64,000 nucleotides of DNA from Clostridium pasteurianum BC1 (GCF_000389635.1 NC_021182.1:1426001-1490000), one strand, 5' to 3'. Positions 7,441 through 16,656 are shown, numbered from the stretch's first letter. The notes: generated from the letters alone by a model not told the origin. Program-made: numbers and translations.

Positions 7441-8325
7441 TTGGATAATAAACAATTAAAAATCTTTTTAACTATTGCAAGATTACAAAGTTTTACATTG
7501 ACAGCACAAAATCTAAATTATGCTCAATCTACTGTAACCACGAAGATTAAATTATTAGAAAAAGAATTAGGAGTAAGATTATTTGAGCGATTAGGGCATT
7601 GTATTACATTAACACCGCAGGGGAAGAGGCTGTTACCGTTTGCGGAACAAATATTAAAGCTTTCAAATGATGCTAAAGGTGCTATAAGCAATTCAGATTT
7701 AATAAGTGGAACTTTATCAATCGGTGCAGTTGAATCTTTGTGTGTAATGTGGCTTCCTAAAATATTAAAAGAATATCGATTAAGGTATCCAAATGTTGAG
7801 ATTGCATTAAAATTTGGAAATTGTACTGATTTTTTTCGCTTTCTTAAGGAAAATACAATTGATGTCGCATTTTTTCTTGAGAAGAAAATAAGAGAAGAAG
7901 ATTTTATTACAGAAATCGAGTTTCCGGAGCCATTGGCACTTTTGTCTTTACCAGAACATCCTCTTGCTCAAAAAGAAAGTGTCTTCCCAGAAGATTTAGC
8001 TGGTGAATCACTTATTTTAACAGAAACAGGCTGCAGCTATAGAGCACTTTTTGAGAATATCCTGACTCAATATGGAATAAAACCTCGTTCTGTTATTGAA
8101 ACTGGAAATGTACAATCAATTAAACAGCTTGCAATGAGTGGACTAGGTATAACGTTATTACCACTAGTTGCAGTAGAAGAAGAGTGCATTCAGCAACGAT
8201 TGATAAAATTGAACTGGAAAGGACCAGCTTTTGAAATTCTAACACAAGTAATCTATCATAAAAACAAATGGATTTCAGCACCACTAAAAGCATTCATAGA
8301 ATTAATACATGAAATGAAACTGTAA
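7441..8325 (+). CDS. LysR-family transcriptional regulator
   Basis: A 294-residue LysR protein. The start is placed at TTG 7441 behind TTGGAGTG, giving the classical N-terminus LDNKQLKIFLTIARLQSFT with the HTH TAQNLNYAQSTVTTKIKLLEKELGVRLFER. The effector domain begins near residue 90 (GTLSIGAVESL) and shows the usual SGLGITLLP motif near the end. It is divergent from the QueG-like gene 185 bases away, the usual layout for a LysR regulator and its target. An upstream ATG at 7345 would add 32 residues that do not look like LysR. Confidence 0.9.
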   Translation: MDNKQLKIFLTIARLQSFTLTAQNLNYAQSTVTTKIKLLEKELGVRLFERLGHCITLTPQGKRLLPFAEQILKLSNDAKGAISNSDLISGTLSIGAVESLCVMWLPKILKEYRLRYPNVEIALKFGNCTDFFRFLKENTIDVAFFLEKKIREEDFITEIEFPEPLALLSLPEHPLAQKESVFPEDLAGESLILTETGCSYRALFENILTQYGIKPRSVIETGNVQSIKQLAMSGLGITLLPLVAVEEECIQQRLIKLNWKGPAFEILTQVIYHKNKWISAPLKAFIELIHEMKL

Positions 8326-8385
8326 CTTCAAGAATTTAATTTATGAAAGAAATACGTGAAGGAATTGATCGTTCAAAGTCTAAAG

Positions 8386-9274
8386 TTACTCAACTACATT
8401 TTTAAATACTAACTTTAATGTATTGAAAGTCTCATTAGGAAATTTTATAAGTTCAAAGTATAGTCTGTCAATATATTCATGAACTATCTCTGAAACTTTC
8501 ATTTCACTGGCTTCAAGCTCTTTATTTTCTAAAACTAAAGCCCTCATCTTAAATATTACAGCAGAGCTCACGAGTAGTAGAATAAGTTTTCCATAAAGCT
8601 GACATTGAAACCGTTCTATCTTAACTGGCTTTACAACCTGTATATGAAATATAGACTTCCACGTTTTAAAAATTAGTTCTATTTGCCATCTTAAGGAGTA
8701 AAACTCATGGACTTGTTCTGCACCTAAAACGTCTCCCTTAATATTAGTTATATAAATAGATATCCCTAATAATTCAATTGTATTTTCACTCTTTTCTATA
8801 CCTTTCTTTTTAGAATTCTTCTCACATTTTTCTGATCTTTTTTTCAACTGCTCTTCTGTTAGTTTATATAAAACAACTCTGGTTTTGAGCTTCTTTTCCT
8901 TACCGATATAGACATCCTTAATTTCATAACGTTCCCCATGAATCATCTGTTTCATGATGTCAGATTATCACTTCCTGAGCTAGCTCCTACTTCTACATCC
9001 ATAAAACAGCATAAACAAACGAATTCGCTAGCTTTAATTTTACCCTTTCTTTTCACAAAACCTGTTTCTTTCGCTATTTCTTCAATCTCCTCTTTTGAAA
9101 AACATATTTTAAGTTCATCTGCAAAAGCTTTATATCTTCATCCAATCTTAATTCTTTTTCTGCTATCATTTATTAGTTCCCCCAGCAGTGTTTTTTATTA
9201 TCTTTCAAATGATAACATTTTTACAAATAGAGGGTTCTAGTTTTATAAAATCCTCTTAGTTTGATGGCTATGTG
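8386..9274 (-). mobile_element. IS4-type insertion sequence remnant, copy 1
   Basis: On the minus strand, 8386-8955 encodes the C-terminal part of an IS4-family transposase. It has the third catalytic region YSLRWQIELIFKTWK (the Y-2-R-3-E-6-K signature), followed by the usual QLYGKLILLLVSS. Just upstream, a frameshifted N-terminal piece is recognisable as FSKEEIEEIAKETGFVKRKG, but the whole middle, with the first two catalytic Asp regions, is missing. The upstream inverted end is present at 9254-9274 (TCTTAGTTTGATGGCTATGTG). I find no matching left end beyond 8386. The copy is dead. It is related to the better-kept copy at 20.4-21.9 kb. Confidence 0.82.
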
Positions 9275-9290
9275 TCATTACCCTTTATAA

Positions 9291-9555
9291 GCAATATTAC
9301 AAAACTGAATTAAAATAAAAATATATCCAGTATTGTGCTATAATGATAAAATATGTGTTAATTGTTGTTAGATAATAAAAATTGTAAAATTTATAAAGTT
9401 CGGTTTTGTAAAGGGGGAAAGCGGTCTTGTCAAAATCAAGATTAACATTTCAACATACTGGAGAAAGATATTTATCAATACCAAATTCGTTAAAAAAGTA
9501 AGTGATTTTTCTAAATAACGTATTGATAAATTTTTGAATTTTAAGGAGTGATTTT
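9291..9555. other. Intergenic stretch before the PAF-AH-like gene
   Basis: A likely -10 (TGCTATAAT, extended type) lies at about 9336-9344 without a clear -35. A 24-codon frame (9427-9501) follows a GGGGGAAAG stretch but has no features I can name. No terminator is visible. Confidence 0.35.
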
Positions 9556-10992
9556 ATGAGAATTTTTGAAGTACTGATAATTATTGCATTAGTTGCTTCC
9601 ATTATCAATTTTGTTTTTATAAAGTATAAAAAATTAAGGATTACATTACCTATATTAGCTGTTGCAGCATGCATATTAAGCTTGATTTTTGAGGGATATA
9701 GACTGCAAATGGTTCCAGCATATTGTTTATCTATAGTTCTACTTGTTATAGGTATTATTAATATATATTCAGGAATTTATAAAGTGAAAAAGGTATTTAA
9801 AATTGTAGGCATAACTTTTCTTATGATGTCATTAATAATATCAATTGCATTTCCAATGCTGTTTCCTGTTATAAATCTTCCTAAGCCAGATGGGGAATAT
9901 TCCGTAGGAACAAGGATTATGGCTTTTACTGACAAATCAAGAAAGGGTATTTTTACAAACGCTGATACGCCTAGGGAACTTGCAGTACAAGTTTGGTATC
10001 CGGCCAATGTAGTAAAAGACAAAAAAGTTCAACCTTACATTTCAGACAGCAAAGTTAGCGCATATATATGCAAAATTTCAGGATATCCCAACATATTGAA
10101 TCAGCTTGAATTAGATAAAACAAACAGTTTTCTTAATACAGGGATTTCGAATAAAGAACAAAAGTATCCAGTAATAGTATTTTCACACGGATATGAACTA
10201 TTTAGTGGACAAAACACAGTACAAATGGAGGAATTGGCTAGTCATGGATATGTAGTATTCAGCATATCACATACCTATGAAGCTTCTTCTAGTACATTTC
10301 CACAAGGGAAAATTGTACCTTTCAGTGCTAAACAAATAAAAATATTTAATGATGACGCTAACAATGTAGCAAAACAATTTAAAGGAGATAAAACAAGTAC
10401 TGAATTTGAGAAATATATGATACAAAATTCTAAAGTAGCAGAAAAGAGTGTACATATATGGAGTGATGATACTAGTTTTGTTGCTGATGAGATAGAAAAG
10501 CTTAATAATGGAGAAATTAAGAGCATATTCAAGGATAAATTGGATATGTCAAATTTAGGACTATTCGGGCACTCATTCGGTGGTGCTACAGCAGGACAAG
10601 CAAGCCTTACAGATAGTAGATTCAAAGCATTTATTAATATGGATGGCACTCCATTTGGTGATACTGTAAATAATAAAGTTAAGCAGCCTTTTATGATTTT
10701 AACTGAGGGAAATAGTAAAAACTATCTAGCATCAGGATACTCTAAAGATCAAAAAAACTATCTTATTATATCGATAAATGGAGCAAAACATATTGATTTT
10801 ACAGATTACACTGTTACTGTACCAGCATTAAAATTACTCTCAATACTTGGTACTATTGATGGAAGTAGGCAGGAGAAAATTATGAATGATTATGTACTTT
10901 CATTTTTTAACAAACACCTTAAGGGAATGAAGCAGCCTTTGATTGATGAAATGATTTCTAAATATCCTGAAGTTAGTGTACAATCAAGATGA
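9556..10992 (+). CDS. Membrane-anchored PAF-acetylhydrolase-like alpha/beta hydrolase
   Basis: A 478-residue protein. The first about 120 residues hold about four hydrophobic segments. The rest is an alpha/beta hydrolase of the platelet-activating-factor acetylhydrolase/chlorophyllase-like type. Evidence is the strand/oxyanion turn YPVIVFSHGY (about 205), the nucleophile motif GLFGHSFGGA (Ser about 341), the acid in NMDGTPFG and the His in AKHIDFTD near 415. It starts at ATG 9556 behind AAGGAGTG. The substrate is unknown; an outer-face ester or lipid is likely because of the membrane N-terminus (topology inferred). The gene lies between two insertion-sequence ends in the same orientation (9254 and 11139). 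Confidence 0.82.
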   Translation: MRIFEVLIIIALVASIINFVFIKYKKLRITLPILAVAACILSLIFEGYRLQMVPAYCLSIVLLVIGIINIYSGIYKVKKVFKIVGITFLMMSLIISIAFPMLFPVINLPKPDGEYSVGTRIMAFTDKSRKGIFTNADTPRELAVQVWYPANVVKDKKVQPYISDSKVSAYICKISGYPNILNQLELDKTNSFLNTGISNKEQKYPVIVFSHGYELFSGQNTVQMEELASHGYVVFSISHTYEASSSTFPQGKIVPFSAKQIKIFNDDANNVAKQFKGDKTSTEFEKYMIQNSKVAEKSVHIWSDDTSFVADEIEKLNNGEIKSIFKDKLDMSNLGLFGHSFGGATAGQASLTDSRFKAFINMDGTPFGDTVNNKVKQPFMILTEGNSKNYLASGYSKDQKNYLIISINGAKHIDFTDYTVTVPALKLLSILGTIDGSRQEKIMNDYVLSFFNKHLKGMKQPLIDEMISKYPEVSVQSR

Positions 10993-11138
10993 GACTATAT
11001 ATAGTTTGATATATAATTATAACAGGTAATGATTATCCCTTTTAAATATATTTGTTTAGCATTTGGTTAATTCCAGGTGCTATCTTTTGTGAAATTTTAG
11101 TTTTATTCTAAATGGATGGCTTTATTCTTATAGAATTC

Positions 11139-11160
11139 TCTTAGCTTGATGGCTATGTGG
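11139..11160. repeat. Solo end of the IS4-type element
   Basis: TCTTAGCTTGATGGCTATG followed by TGG matches the insertion-sequence ends at 9254, 20417 (inverted) and 21839. The preceding TATAGAATTC also resembles the matching region of copy 1. No transposase follows, so it is a scar. The rest of 10993-11455 holds only a weak TATAAT at 11401 and no gene I can support. Confidence 0.75.
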
Positions 11161-11455
11161 TCAAACCCCTATATGTTTCATCAACAAATAGCATTGGTAT
11201 GGGGGTTAAATTATTTGCTACATTTATTTGGGGTGGAGGGAGTATCCGTGTCACCAGGGGCAAAGTAGATGTAAAAAAAGATTTAGGAGAATGTAATACA
11301 AAAAAATCCTGCAGAGTGAAAGATCAGTCATGGCAGCTTAAAATTTTGAATTACATTTTCTATTTTTATAAATTTAGTTATGTTTTAATACTTAATACGT
11401 TATAATTGAAGAATATTATATTTTTAAATACACAATAAAGGATGTGAAACTTGCT

Positions 11456-12433
11456 ATGATGAAAATACTATCAACTATAGCAGATAATTATGCTTTACAT
11501 AATTTTCATAAAAAATACAGTAAAAAGGATCAGTTTAATTATAATGAGGAGGAAGTCAATAAACTTAATAGTGACTTCTCGAAGTTTTATAAAAAGCCTA
11601 TATTACCAAAAATACATTATGAAAAAGATACAACTGAAAATAATTACGAAATAGGAAAAATGAAATTTTTAAGTGAAGTGGAGAATGAAGACACTAATAA
11701 AGAAGCGTTATTTCACTATAGAAAATATTTGGGCACAGGTAATAATATAAATATTATTTTTATACATGGTTGGAAATCTGAAACTCTTCATAGATTAGAT
11801 AAACTTTTTCTAGATAGTTTTATTGGAAGAAGGTATAACATTTATAATTATGTACAACCTTTTCATATGGAAAGAACTCCAGATACATCATCATATAGTG
11901 GAGAATATTATATAAGTGCAGATGTAAACAGAACACTAAAGTCTGTGCAACAATCTGTAAGTGATATTAGAGCTTTAATAAATTATATTAAAACTGAAAA
12001 AGAAGAAAAAATTATAATCATAGGTTTAAGCTTAGGGGGAATAGTTTCTAATTTGTTAGCTGAAACTGAAGAAAATATTGACGGGTTAGTATCACTGTTT
12101 TACGGTAATGATTTATCATTTACAGTATTTGAATCTGAGGTTGGAAAATATATAAAAAAAGATTTCTTGAAAAATAAATTTGAATATAATTTATTAAAAA
12201 AAAATTGGAGTATCATCAATCCAAGCTTAAGGAAACCCGTGATAGATATTGATAAAATACTGCTTATATCTGGTAAAGATGATAAAGTTGTTTTGAATAA
12301 AAATACAAGTTTGGTATGGCAAAACTGGCAAAATTCAGAAAGATATATATATAAATGCGGTCATTCGGGAACGGCACTTTGTAAAAATAGACTTAGAAGA
12401 GATGTTTTAAAATTTATAGATAAGAGAGTGTAG
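11456..12433 (+). CDS. Alpha/beta hydrolase in two-component operon
   Basis: A 325-residue hydrolase. The first about 90 residues are charged, without a signal peptide. The hydrolase core then follows: IIFIHGWKSETLHR (oxyanion region), IIIIGLSLGGIVSN (nucleophile Ser), SGKDDKVV (acid) and KCGHSG (His), so the triad is complete. I start it at ATG 11456, with AAAGGA upstream; GTG 11444 and ATG 11459 are alternatives. Only three bases separate it from the histidine kinase gene, so it is the first gene of a hydrolase-kinase-regulator operon. A role in making or breaking down the signal sensed by the kinase is possible but is only inference from position. Confidence 0.82.
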   Translation: MMKILSTIADNYALHNFHKKYSKKDQFNYNEEEVNKLNSDFSKFYKKPILPKIHYEKDTTENNYEIGKMKFLSEVENEDTNKEALFHYRKYLGTGNNINIIFIHGWKSETLHRLDKLFLDSFIGRRYNIYNYVQPFHMERTPDTSSYSGEYYISADVNRTLKSVQQSVSDIRALINYIKTEKEEKIIIIGLSLGGIVSNLLAETEENIDGLVSLFYGNDLSFTVFESEVGKYIKKDFLKNKFEYNLLKKNWSIINPSLRKPVIDIDKILLISGKDDKVVLNKNTSLVWQNWQNSERYIYKCGHSGTALCKNRLRRDVLKFIDKRV

Positions 12434-12436
12434 TTT

Positions 12437-14269
12437 ATGACAACTGTAGGCATAATAATATTATTGGTAGCAGTAATAATTTTTATAAAAGATCATAAAA
12501 CAAAATCAAGTCTTTGGCTATCAGGTGTGTTTTTTTTGCTTGGGCTTGGAACATTGGTTGTCGTTTTTGAAACGTATTTTAGAATATATCTTATTCCAAA
12601 ATATAAACTTACCCAAAACACAGTTGATTTAGTATATCATATAGCAGCTGTCTATATGTCACTTGATTATTTTTTAACTCCTTATGGTATATTGGTTTAT
12701 GGATTATTACATACGAATATATTTAATAAATACAAAAAGAAAATAATATATTTTGTGCTGTTTCTACCACCATTTTTAAATTTTGTATTAGTTCCAATTA
12801 AAAGTAATTTTATGAAAACGCCTTTAGAACGTATGACATATTTTAAAATATTGTCAACATGGTCTGTAACTTATATTTTTGCAGGAATTATTTTTTTGAT
12901 TTATTCGTATTTTAAAGAAAAATCATACTTGATGAAAAAGTATAAATTTAAATCTTTACTTATACTTGTTCCTTGCTTTCTTTATCTTGCACTGTCTACA
13001 ATACTATTTAGAGCACTTGGAATAGAAAATAGCTGGGAAATTTATTCTATAATAATGCCTATTATGTTTTTGGGATTTTTATATTTTTCATTCAAATATG
13101 GAATATTTGGGGTTAGATTTAAGTTCACTAAATACAATTTCGCATTTGAAAATATAATGGATTTTGTATCAGATTCAATTTTAACATTAGATAAAAATCT
13201 TAATGTTATAGAATTCAACAATGAATTTAGAAAATCTTTTTTATTAGAAGATAAAAAATATAAAAATTTCAAGGAAATTATAAGTTCTAGTAAAATATCT
13301 AAATATAAAGATAGATTGATAAATATAATAAATGAATCAAAAATTAACAATATTAAAGCTGTGGAAATACTAATAAAGACTAATAATGGAATTAAATATT
13401 TCGCAGTTCAGGCTAATCCAGTAATATTATATGATGAATACCATGGCACTGTACTTGTATTCAAAGATATTAGTGTCCATAAAAAAAATTTAAGGCTTAT
13501 AAAAGAAAATCAAATGCAATTAATTGAGAAGGAACGTCTCCTATCCTTAAATCAGCTTATAGGAGGTGTAGCACATAATTTAAAAACACCCTTAATGAGT
13601 TCAGCTGGCGGAATTGAAATCATAAAAAGGGATATAGAAAGAATAAACCAATATACTAAAGATAATAGTCAAAATGATATTAATATAAGAAAAACAATAG
13701 ATGAGGTTAATAAATGGAGTGATAGAATTACAGAAAATTTGATTTATATTTCTAATGTAATAGATGTAGTTAAAGGTCAAGTTACTCCTTATGATAAAGA
13801 TAATGAGGATTATTTTACTATAAAAGAAATAGAAAAAAAGATTATGATATTAATGGATTTTCAGATTAGAAAAAGTAAATGTAAATTTATAAAAAAAATA
13901 AACATAGAAAGAAATATTAAAATTAAGGGTGATATTAACTCTCTGGTCCAAGTTTTAAATAATCTCATATCTAATGCTATAGAATCAGTTTCAGTTAAAG
14001 AAAATGGTACTGTAATTTTCGGAATATATAAAGAAATAAATAATGTTATTTTTTACATAAAAAATAATGGCGATAAAATACCTGAAAATGTACAGAAAAA
14101 AATATTTAAAAAGATGATTACAACTAAGGGTAAGAACGGTACTGGACTTGGATTATATATATCTAAATTAATAGTAAAAGTTATGTTCGAAGGGAAAATA
14201 TATTTTAATACAGGTGATGAGGAAACAATTTTTTATGTAGAAATACCTTTAAAGGACATGGAGGGATGA
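12437..14269 (+). CDS. Sensor histidine kinase with multi-TM sensor and PAS domain
   Basis: 610 residues. The N-terminal 235 residues are membrane-embedded with about seven hydrophobic segments and short loops. A PAS domain follows (about residues 245-350; FVSDSILTLDKNLNVIEFN to GTVLVFKDIS). The H-box is IGGVAHNLKTPL with His380, an HNLKTP variant in place of the usual HELRTP. The ATPase domain has the N-box QVLNNLISNAIESV and the G-box GKNGTGLGLYISKLIV. Such a 7TM-type sensor usually reads a hydrophobic or small diffusible signal in or near the membrane (inference). Its partner regulator starts five bases after its stop. Confidence 0.9.
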   Translation: MTTVGIIILLVAVIIFIKDHKTKSSLWLSGVFFLLGLGTLVVVFETYFRIYLIPKYKLTQNTVDLVYHIAAVYMSLDYFLTPYGILVYGLLHTNIFNKYKKKIIYFVLFLPPFLNFVLVPIKSNFMKTPLERMTYFKILSTWSVTYIFAGIIFLIYSYFKEKSYLMKKYKFKSLLILVPCFLYLALSTILFRALGIENSWEIYSIIMPIMFLGFLYFSFKYGIFGVRFKFTKYNFAFENIMDFVSDSILTLDKNLNVIEFNNEFRKSFLLEDKKYKNFKEIISSSKISKYKDRLINIINESKINNIKAVEILIKTNNGIKYFAVQANPVILYDEYHGTVLVFKDISVHKKNLRLIKENQMQLIEKERLLSLNQLIGGVAHNLKTPLMSSAGGIEIIKRDIERINQYTKDNSQNDINIRKTIDEVNKWSDRITENLIYISNVIDVVKGQVTPYDKDNEDYFTIKEIEKKIMILMDFQIRKSKCKFIKKINIERNIKIKGDINSLVQVLNNLISNAIESVSVKENGTVIFGIYKEINNVIFYIKNNGDKIPENVQKKIFKKMITTKGKNGTGLGLYISKLIVKVMFEGKIYFNTGDEETIFYVEIPLKDMEG

Positions 14270-14274
14270 AAAAA

Positions 14275-14880
14275 ATGAATCAAGGAATAAAAATAATTAT
14301 AATTGATGATGACGAAGCACTTATTGAAGCTATAAAAGATAGCTTTGAAGATAAATATTATATAGAAGGTTTTACAAGCTCTAAAGAGGCTATTAAGCAA
14401 TTGCAAAAAAAGAAATTTGATATATTATTATTAGATTACTATGTAGATGAAATGAATGGAAAAGCCATAGTTAATGAAATAAGAAAAACAAATAAAGATT
14501 TATATATAGTTTTGATTACAGGGTATGGTGAAGAGATCACAGGAACTGAATCATTAGAAAAACTAAATATACAAAATTATTTTGAAAAAAGTGGAGATTT
14601 TAAAAAGTTAATAACATTCATAGAGGGAGTAATAAAATCTATAGATTTTTTTAATAATAAATCTTGTACAACTGCTGAAAGATTAAAAAAATTAAGAAAA
14701 ATTAACAATTTAACTCAAGATGACATAGCTAAATATTTAGGTATAGGTAGAACAACTGTGAGCCAATACGAATCAGGTGAGACACTTCCATCTACTCCAA
14801 ACATTATAAAATTAGCTAAATTATATAATGTTACAACAGATTATATTCTTTGTTATGAACTTGATGTAGAAAAAAAATGA
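14275..14880 (+). CDS. Response regulator with receiver and XRE-type HTH output domain
   Basis: 201 residues from ATG 14275, placed 9 bases after GGAGGG; ATG 14266 touches the ribosome site. The receiver domain occupies about residues 6-118: acid pair IDDDEAL, phospho-acceptor Asp54 in LLLDYYVDEMNG, Thr in LITGYG and Lys in YFEKSG. The output domain (about 137-195) is a Cro/CI-type helix-turn-helix, LTQDDIAKYLGIGRTTVSQYESGETLP, rather than the common OmpR or NarL type. It lies directly behind the kinase and should be its partner. A terminator follows at 14941, and three small DNA-binding protein genes come next. Confidence 0.9.
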   Translation: MNQGIKIIIIDDDEALIEAIKDSFEDKYYIEGFTSSKEAIKQLQKKKFDILLLDYYVDEMNGKAIVNEIRKTNKDLYIVLITGYGEEITGTESLEKLNIQNYFEKSGDFKKLITFIEGVIKSIDFFNNKSCTTAERLKKLRKINNLTQDDIAKYLGIGRTTVSQYESGETLPSTPNIIKLAKLYNVTTDYILCYELDVEKK

Positions 14881-14940
14881 TATTAAAAGAATAATAGATT
14901 AGGCGTACGAATAAACTTATTTTATTACCACATATAGTCA

Positions 14941-14980
14941 AGAAAGACATTGTTATAATGTCTTTCTCTTTTTTTATTTT
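14941..14980 (+). terminator. Rho-independent terminator of hydrolase-kinase-regulator operon
   Basis: AGAAAGACAT (14941-14950) pairs with ATGTCTTTCT (14958-14967) around a 7-base loop and is followed by a long T-run. Confidence 0.92.
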
Positions 14981-14994
14981 TTTGAAAAAAATTA

Positions 14995-15065
14995 TTGACA
15001 TGCCATTTTTACTGACGTACAATTACAATAAAGTCAGTTAAACTGAACTTTTATTTAGTTTAACT
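14995..15065 (+). promoter_or_regulatory. Promoter and operator of small XRE gene
   Basis: TTGACA (14995-15000), 17 bases, TACAAT (15018-15023). Downstream, AGTTAAACT (15036-15044) and AGTTTAACT (15057-15065) form a perfect inverted repeat, and ACTGAC/GTCAGT flank the -10. These are plausible binding sites for the XRE repressor encoded next, or for the receiver-XRE regulator upstream. Confidence 0.75.
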
Positions 15066-15101
15066 AATATAAACGTTGCTAATGTGAAAGGAAATATTAA
15101 T

Positions 15102-15326
15102 ATGAGATTATCTGAAAAACTAAGAAAATTAAGAAAAATAAATAAACTATCTAAAGAGCAATTAGCTGAAAAACTTAATGCTACAAATCAAGCTGTTTCT
15201 GAGTGGGAATTAGAAAAAATTTATCCTGATATTTTAAATCTTGTAAAACTTTCTGATATTTTTAATATATCTTTAGATGAATTAATAAACGATGATATAG
15301 ATATACAAAGAAAATTATCTAAATAA
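15102..15326 (+). CDS. Small XRE-family DNA-binding protein
   Basis: A 74-residue protein from ATG 15102, 9 bases behind AAAGGA. Almost all of it is a Cro/CI HTH domain: LRKLRKINKLSKEQLAEKLN followed by the recognition helix ATNQAVSEWELEKIYPDI and the usual ILNLVKLSDIFNISLDELI. Its HTH start (LRKLRKIN-x-L) is strikingly like that of the receiver-XRE regulator 300 bases upstream. It has its own strong promoter with an inverted-repeat operator, so it is probably autoregulated. Confidence 0.85.
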   Translation: MRLSEKLRKLRKINKLSKEQLAEKLNATNQAVSEWELEKIYPDILNLVKLSDIFNISLDELINDDIDIQRKLSK

Positions 15327-15448
15327 AAATAGAGTATTTACTTGATATAAAAACATATATATAAAATTGTTTTTATATGAACTTAGAATAATGAACATGC
15401 AAAAAAATATAAATTTATAAGTGAAAAAGGAGGGATTATAAACAAAAA

Positions 15449-15655
15449 ATGCGAAAATTAACAATGTTAAGACTTGAAAAAAATTTAACACAGGAAAAAT
15501 TAGCAACGTATATAGGAAAAAGCAGAAGCACATTATCTTCATATGAAAATGGAAAAATTACTCCACCTTATAAAACTATATTAAAACTTAAAAAAATACT
15601 AAATTACTTTGGAGATGATTTACTTAAAGAAGTAGATTACAAAAAAAATAATTAA
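15449..15655 (+). CDS. Small XRE-family DNA-binding protein
   Basis: A 68-residue protein that is nearly all HTH: MLRLEKNLTQEKLATYIGKSRSTLSSYENGKITPP. AAGGAGGG precedes it but lies 14 bases from ATG 15449, a longer gap than usual. It is 122 bases downstream of the previous XRE gene, with no clear terminator between them. The fold is like phage-type repressors; the target is unknown. Confidence 0.8.
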   Translation: MRKLTMLRLEKNLTQEKLATYIGKSRSTLSSYENGKITPPYKTILKLKKILNYFGDDLLKEVDYKKNN

Positions 15656-15752
15656 GAAAGTGAAATAATCTAGTATACAGCAATAGATGATATAAGGGGT
15701 TAGAAGTGTCTCTAAAATCACAAAAAAAGTCACAAAAAATAGGGGCTAATGT

Positions 15753-16154
15753 ATGGGAAGAAAATCGATTTTTGACACTGAAAAGGCAATTGATTTACTG
15801 ACCAAAGGTTTTAAACAAAAAGATATAGCAATTCAACTAGGAATAAAGGAAAGTACATTAAAAATGTATCTTAAGAGAAATCATTCAGACAAGTTAGAAA
15901 AAATCAGAGAAAACAGAAAGAAAAACATTAAAAATGATAGCGAATTTGAATTAGAACATAGTAATTTACTAAGTGTAGATGATCTTAAAGAACTTAGGGA
16001 AGAAAAGAATTACGGAATAGATACAAATGAGAGCATTGGCGATTACGCATTTTTAATGTGGAATAGGCAATCTTATAAAAAAGGTAAGGGTAAAAAATTT
16101 ATATTTGATGAAAGTAGAGGAGTGAGAACTCGTGAAGTACCAACAAGTTATTAA
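15753..16154 (+). CDS. Hypothetical HTH protein
   Basis: A 133-residue protein. Residues 1-45 look like a helix-turn-helix of the resolvase/phage small-terminase kind: IDLLTKGFKQKDIAIQLGIKESTLKMYLKR. A basic helix follows, then a region I cannot place that ends in GVRTREVPTSY. A weak ribosome site (AGGGG) lies upstream. It is followed by a strong terminator, so it closes the small-regulator cluster. I do not recognise a named family; phage origin is possible. Confidence 0.6.
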   Translation: MGRKSIFDTEKAIDLLTKGFKQKDIAIQLGIKESTLKMYLKRNHSDKLEKIRENRKKNIKNDSEFELEHSNLLSVDDLKELREEKNYGIDTNESIGDYAFLMWNRQSYKKGKGKKFIFDESRGVRTREVPTSY

Positions 16155-16168
16155 TAATAATGCATAGA

Positions 16169-16206
16169 AACTGTATTGATTAAAAATTAATCAATACAGT
16201 TTTTTA
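16169..16206 (+). terminator. Strong Rho-independent terminator
   Basis: A 15-base perfect stem (16169-16183 with 16187-16201), starting AACTGTATTGATTAA, with a 3-base loop and a T-run. Confidence 0.93.
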
Positions 16207-16207
16207 T

Positions 16208-16312
16208 ATTAAAAAATTACCAGTGATTACAGTAGGTGCAGGAGCTTTTATTACAGCCGGAACACAATTTGTTTATGCAGACCCAAAAGGGGTAAGGCAA
16301 CGATTAATGTAA
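16208..16312 (+). pseudogene. Remnant of an exported (cell-wall hydrolase-like) protein
   Basis: The frame reads KKLPVITVGAGAFITAGTQF then VYADPKG, a clear signal peptide with a cleavage-like YADP end. After a one-base slip it would continue GKATINVKNS, similar to the N-terminus of SH3-type cell-wall proteins. There is no start codon other than ATT and no ribosome site. The remaining bases to 16656 show no gene, only AT-rich sequence. Confidence 0.45.
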
Positions 16313-16656
16313 AAAACAGCCACATGACAATATTTAACTCTAAATACTATCACATAAGTCTATATACTACTTTTGTGATGTAACAAAATATAAAATGTAT
16401 AGTTTTGTGATATTAAATAGTGCCTACACAAAAGGTCTACTTATTGTGACAGTTATAGGTTTGTAAAAGTAGTATCTAATGGTATAATATTCTTAAAAGT
16501 TAAGTCGGATTGGTTGGAAATTACGTATTACTTATATACTGCTTATGATCAATAACCTATTTTTATTACAATACTTTTTTATTTCTTTCATGAGTTAATT
16601 GTTTGCATCTATTATTTCCTTCAAATCAATATTATTGATAAATAGCGAAAAACAAA

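Noticed and set aside
9427-9501. Possible 24-codon peptide gene before the PAF-AH-like hydrolase
   Set aside because: GGGGGAAAG precedes a TTG, but sequence and length give no support for a real or signal peptide.
11157-11405. 82-codon frame after the solo IS end
   Set aside because: No ribosome site, no recognisable domain, and it starts inside the IS end; probably chance.
15043-15070. Third ECF promoter (TGAACTTTTATT ... CGTTG)
   Set aside because: The spacing is about 24-25 bases, far from the 16-17 seen at the two ECF promoters.
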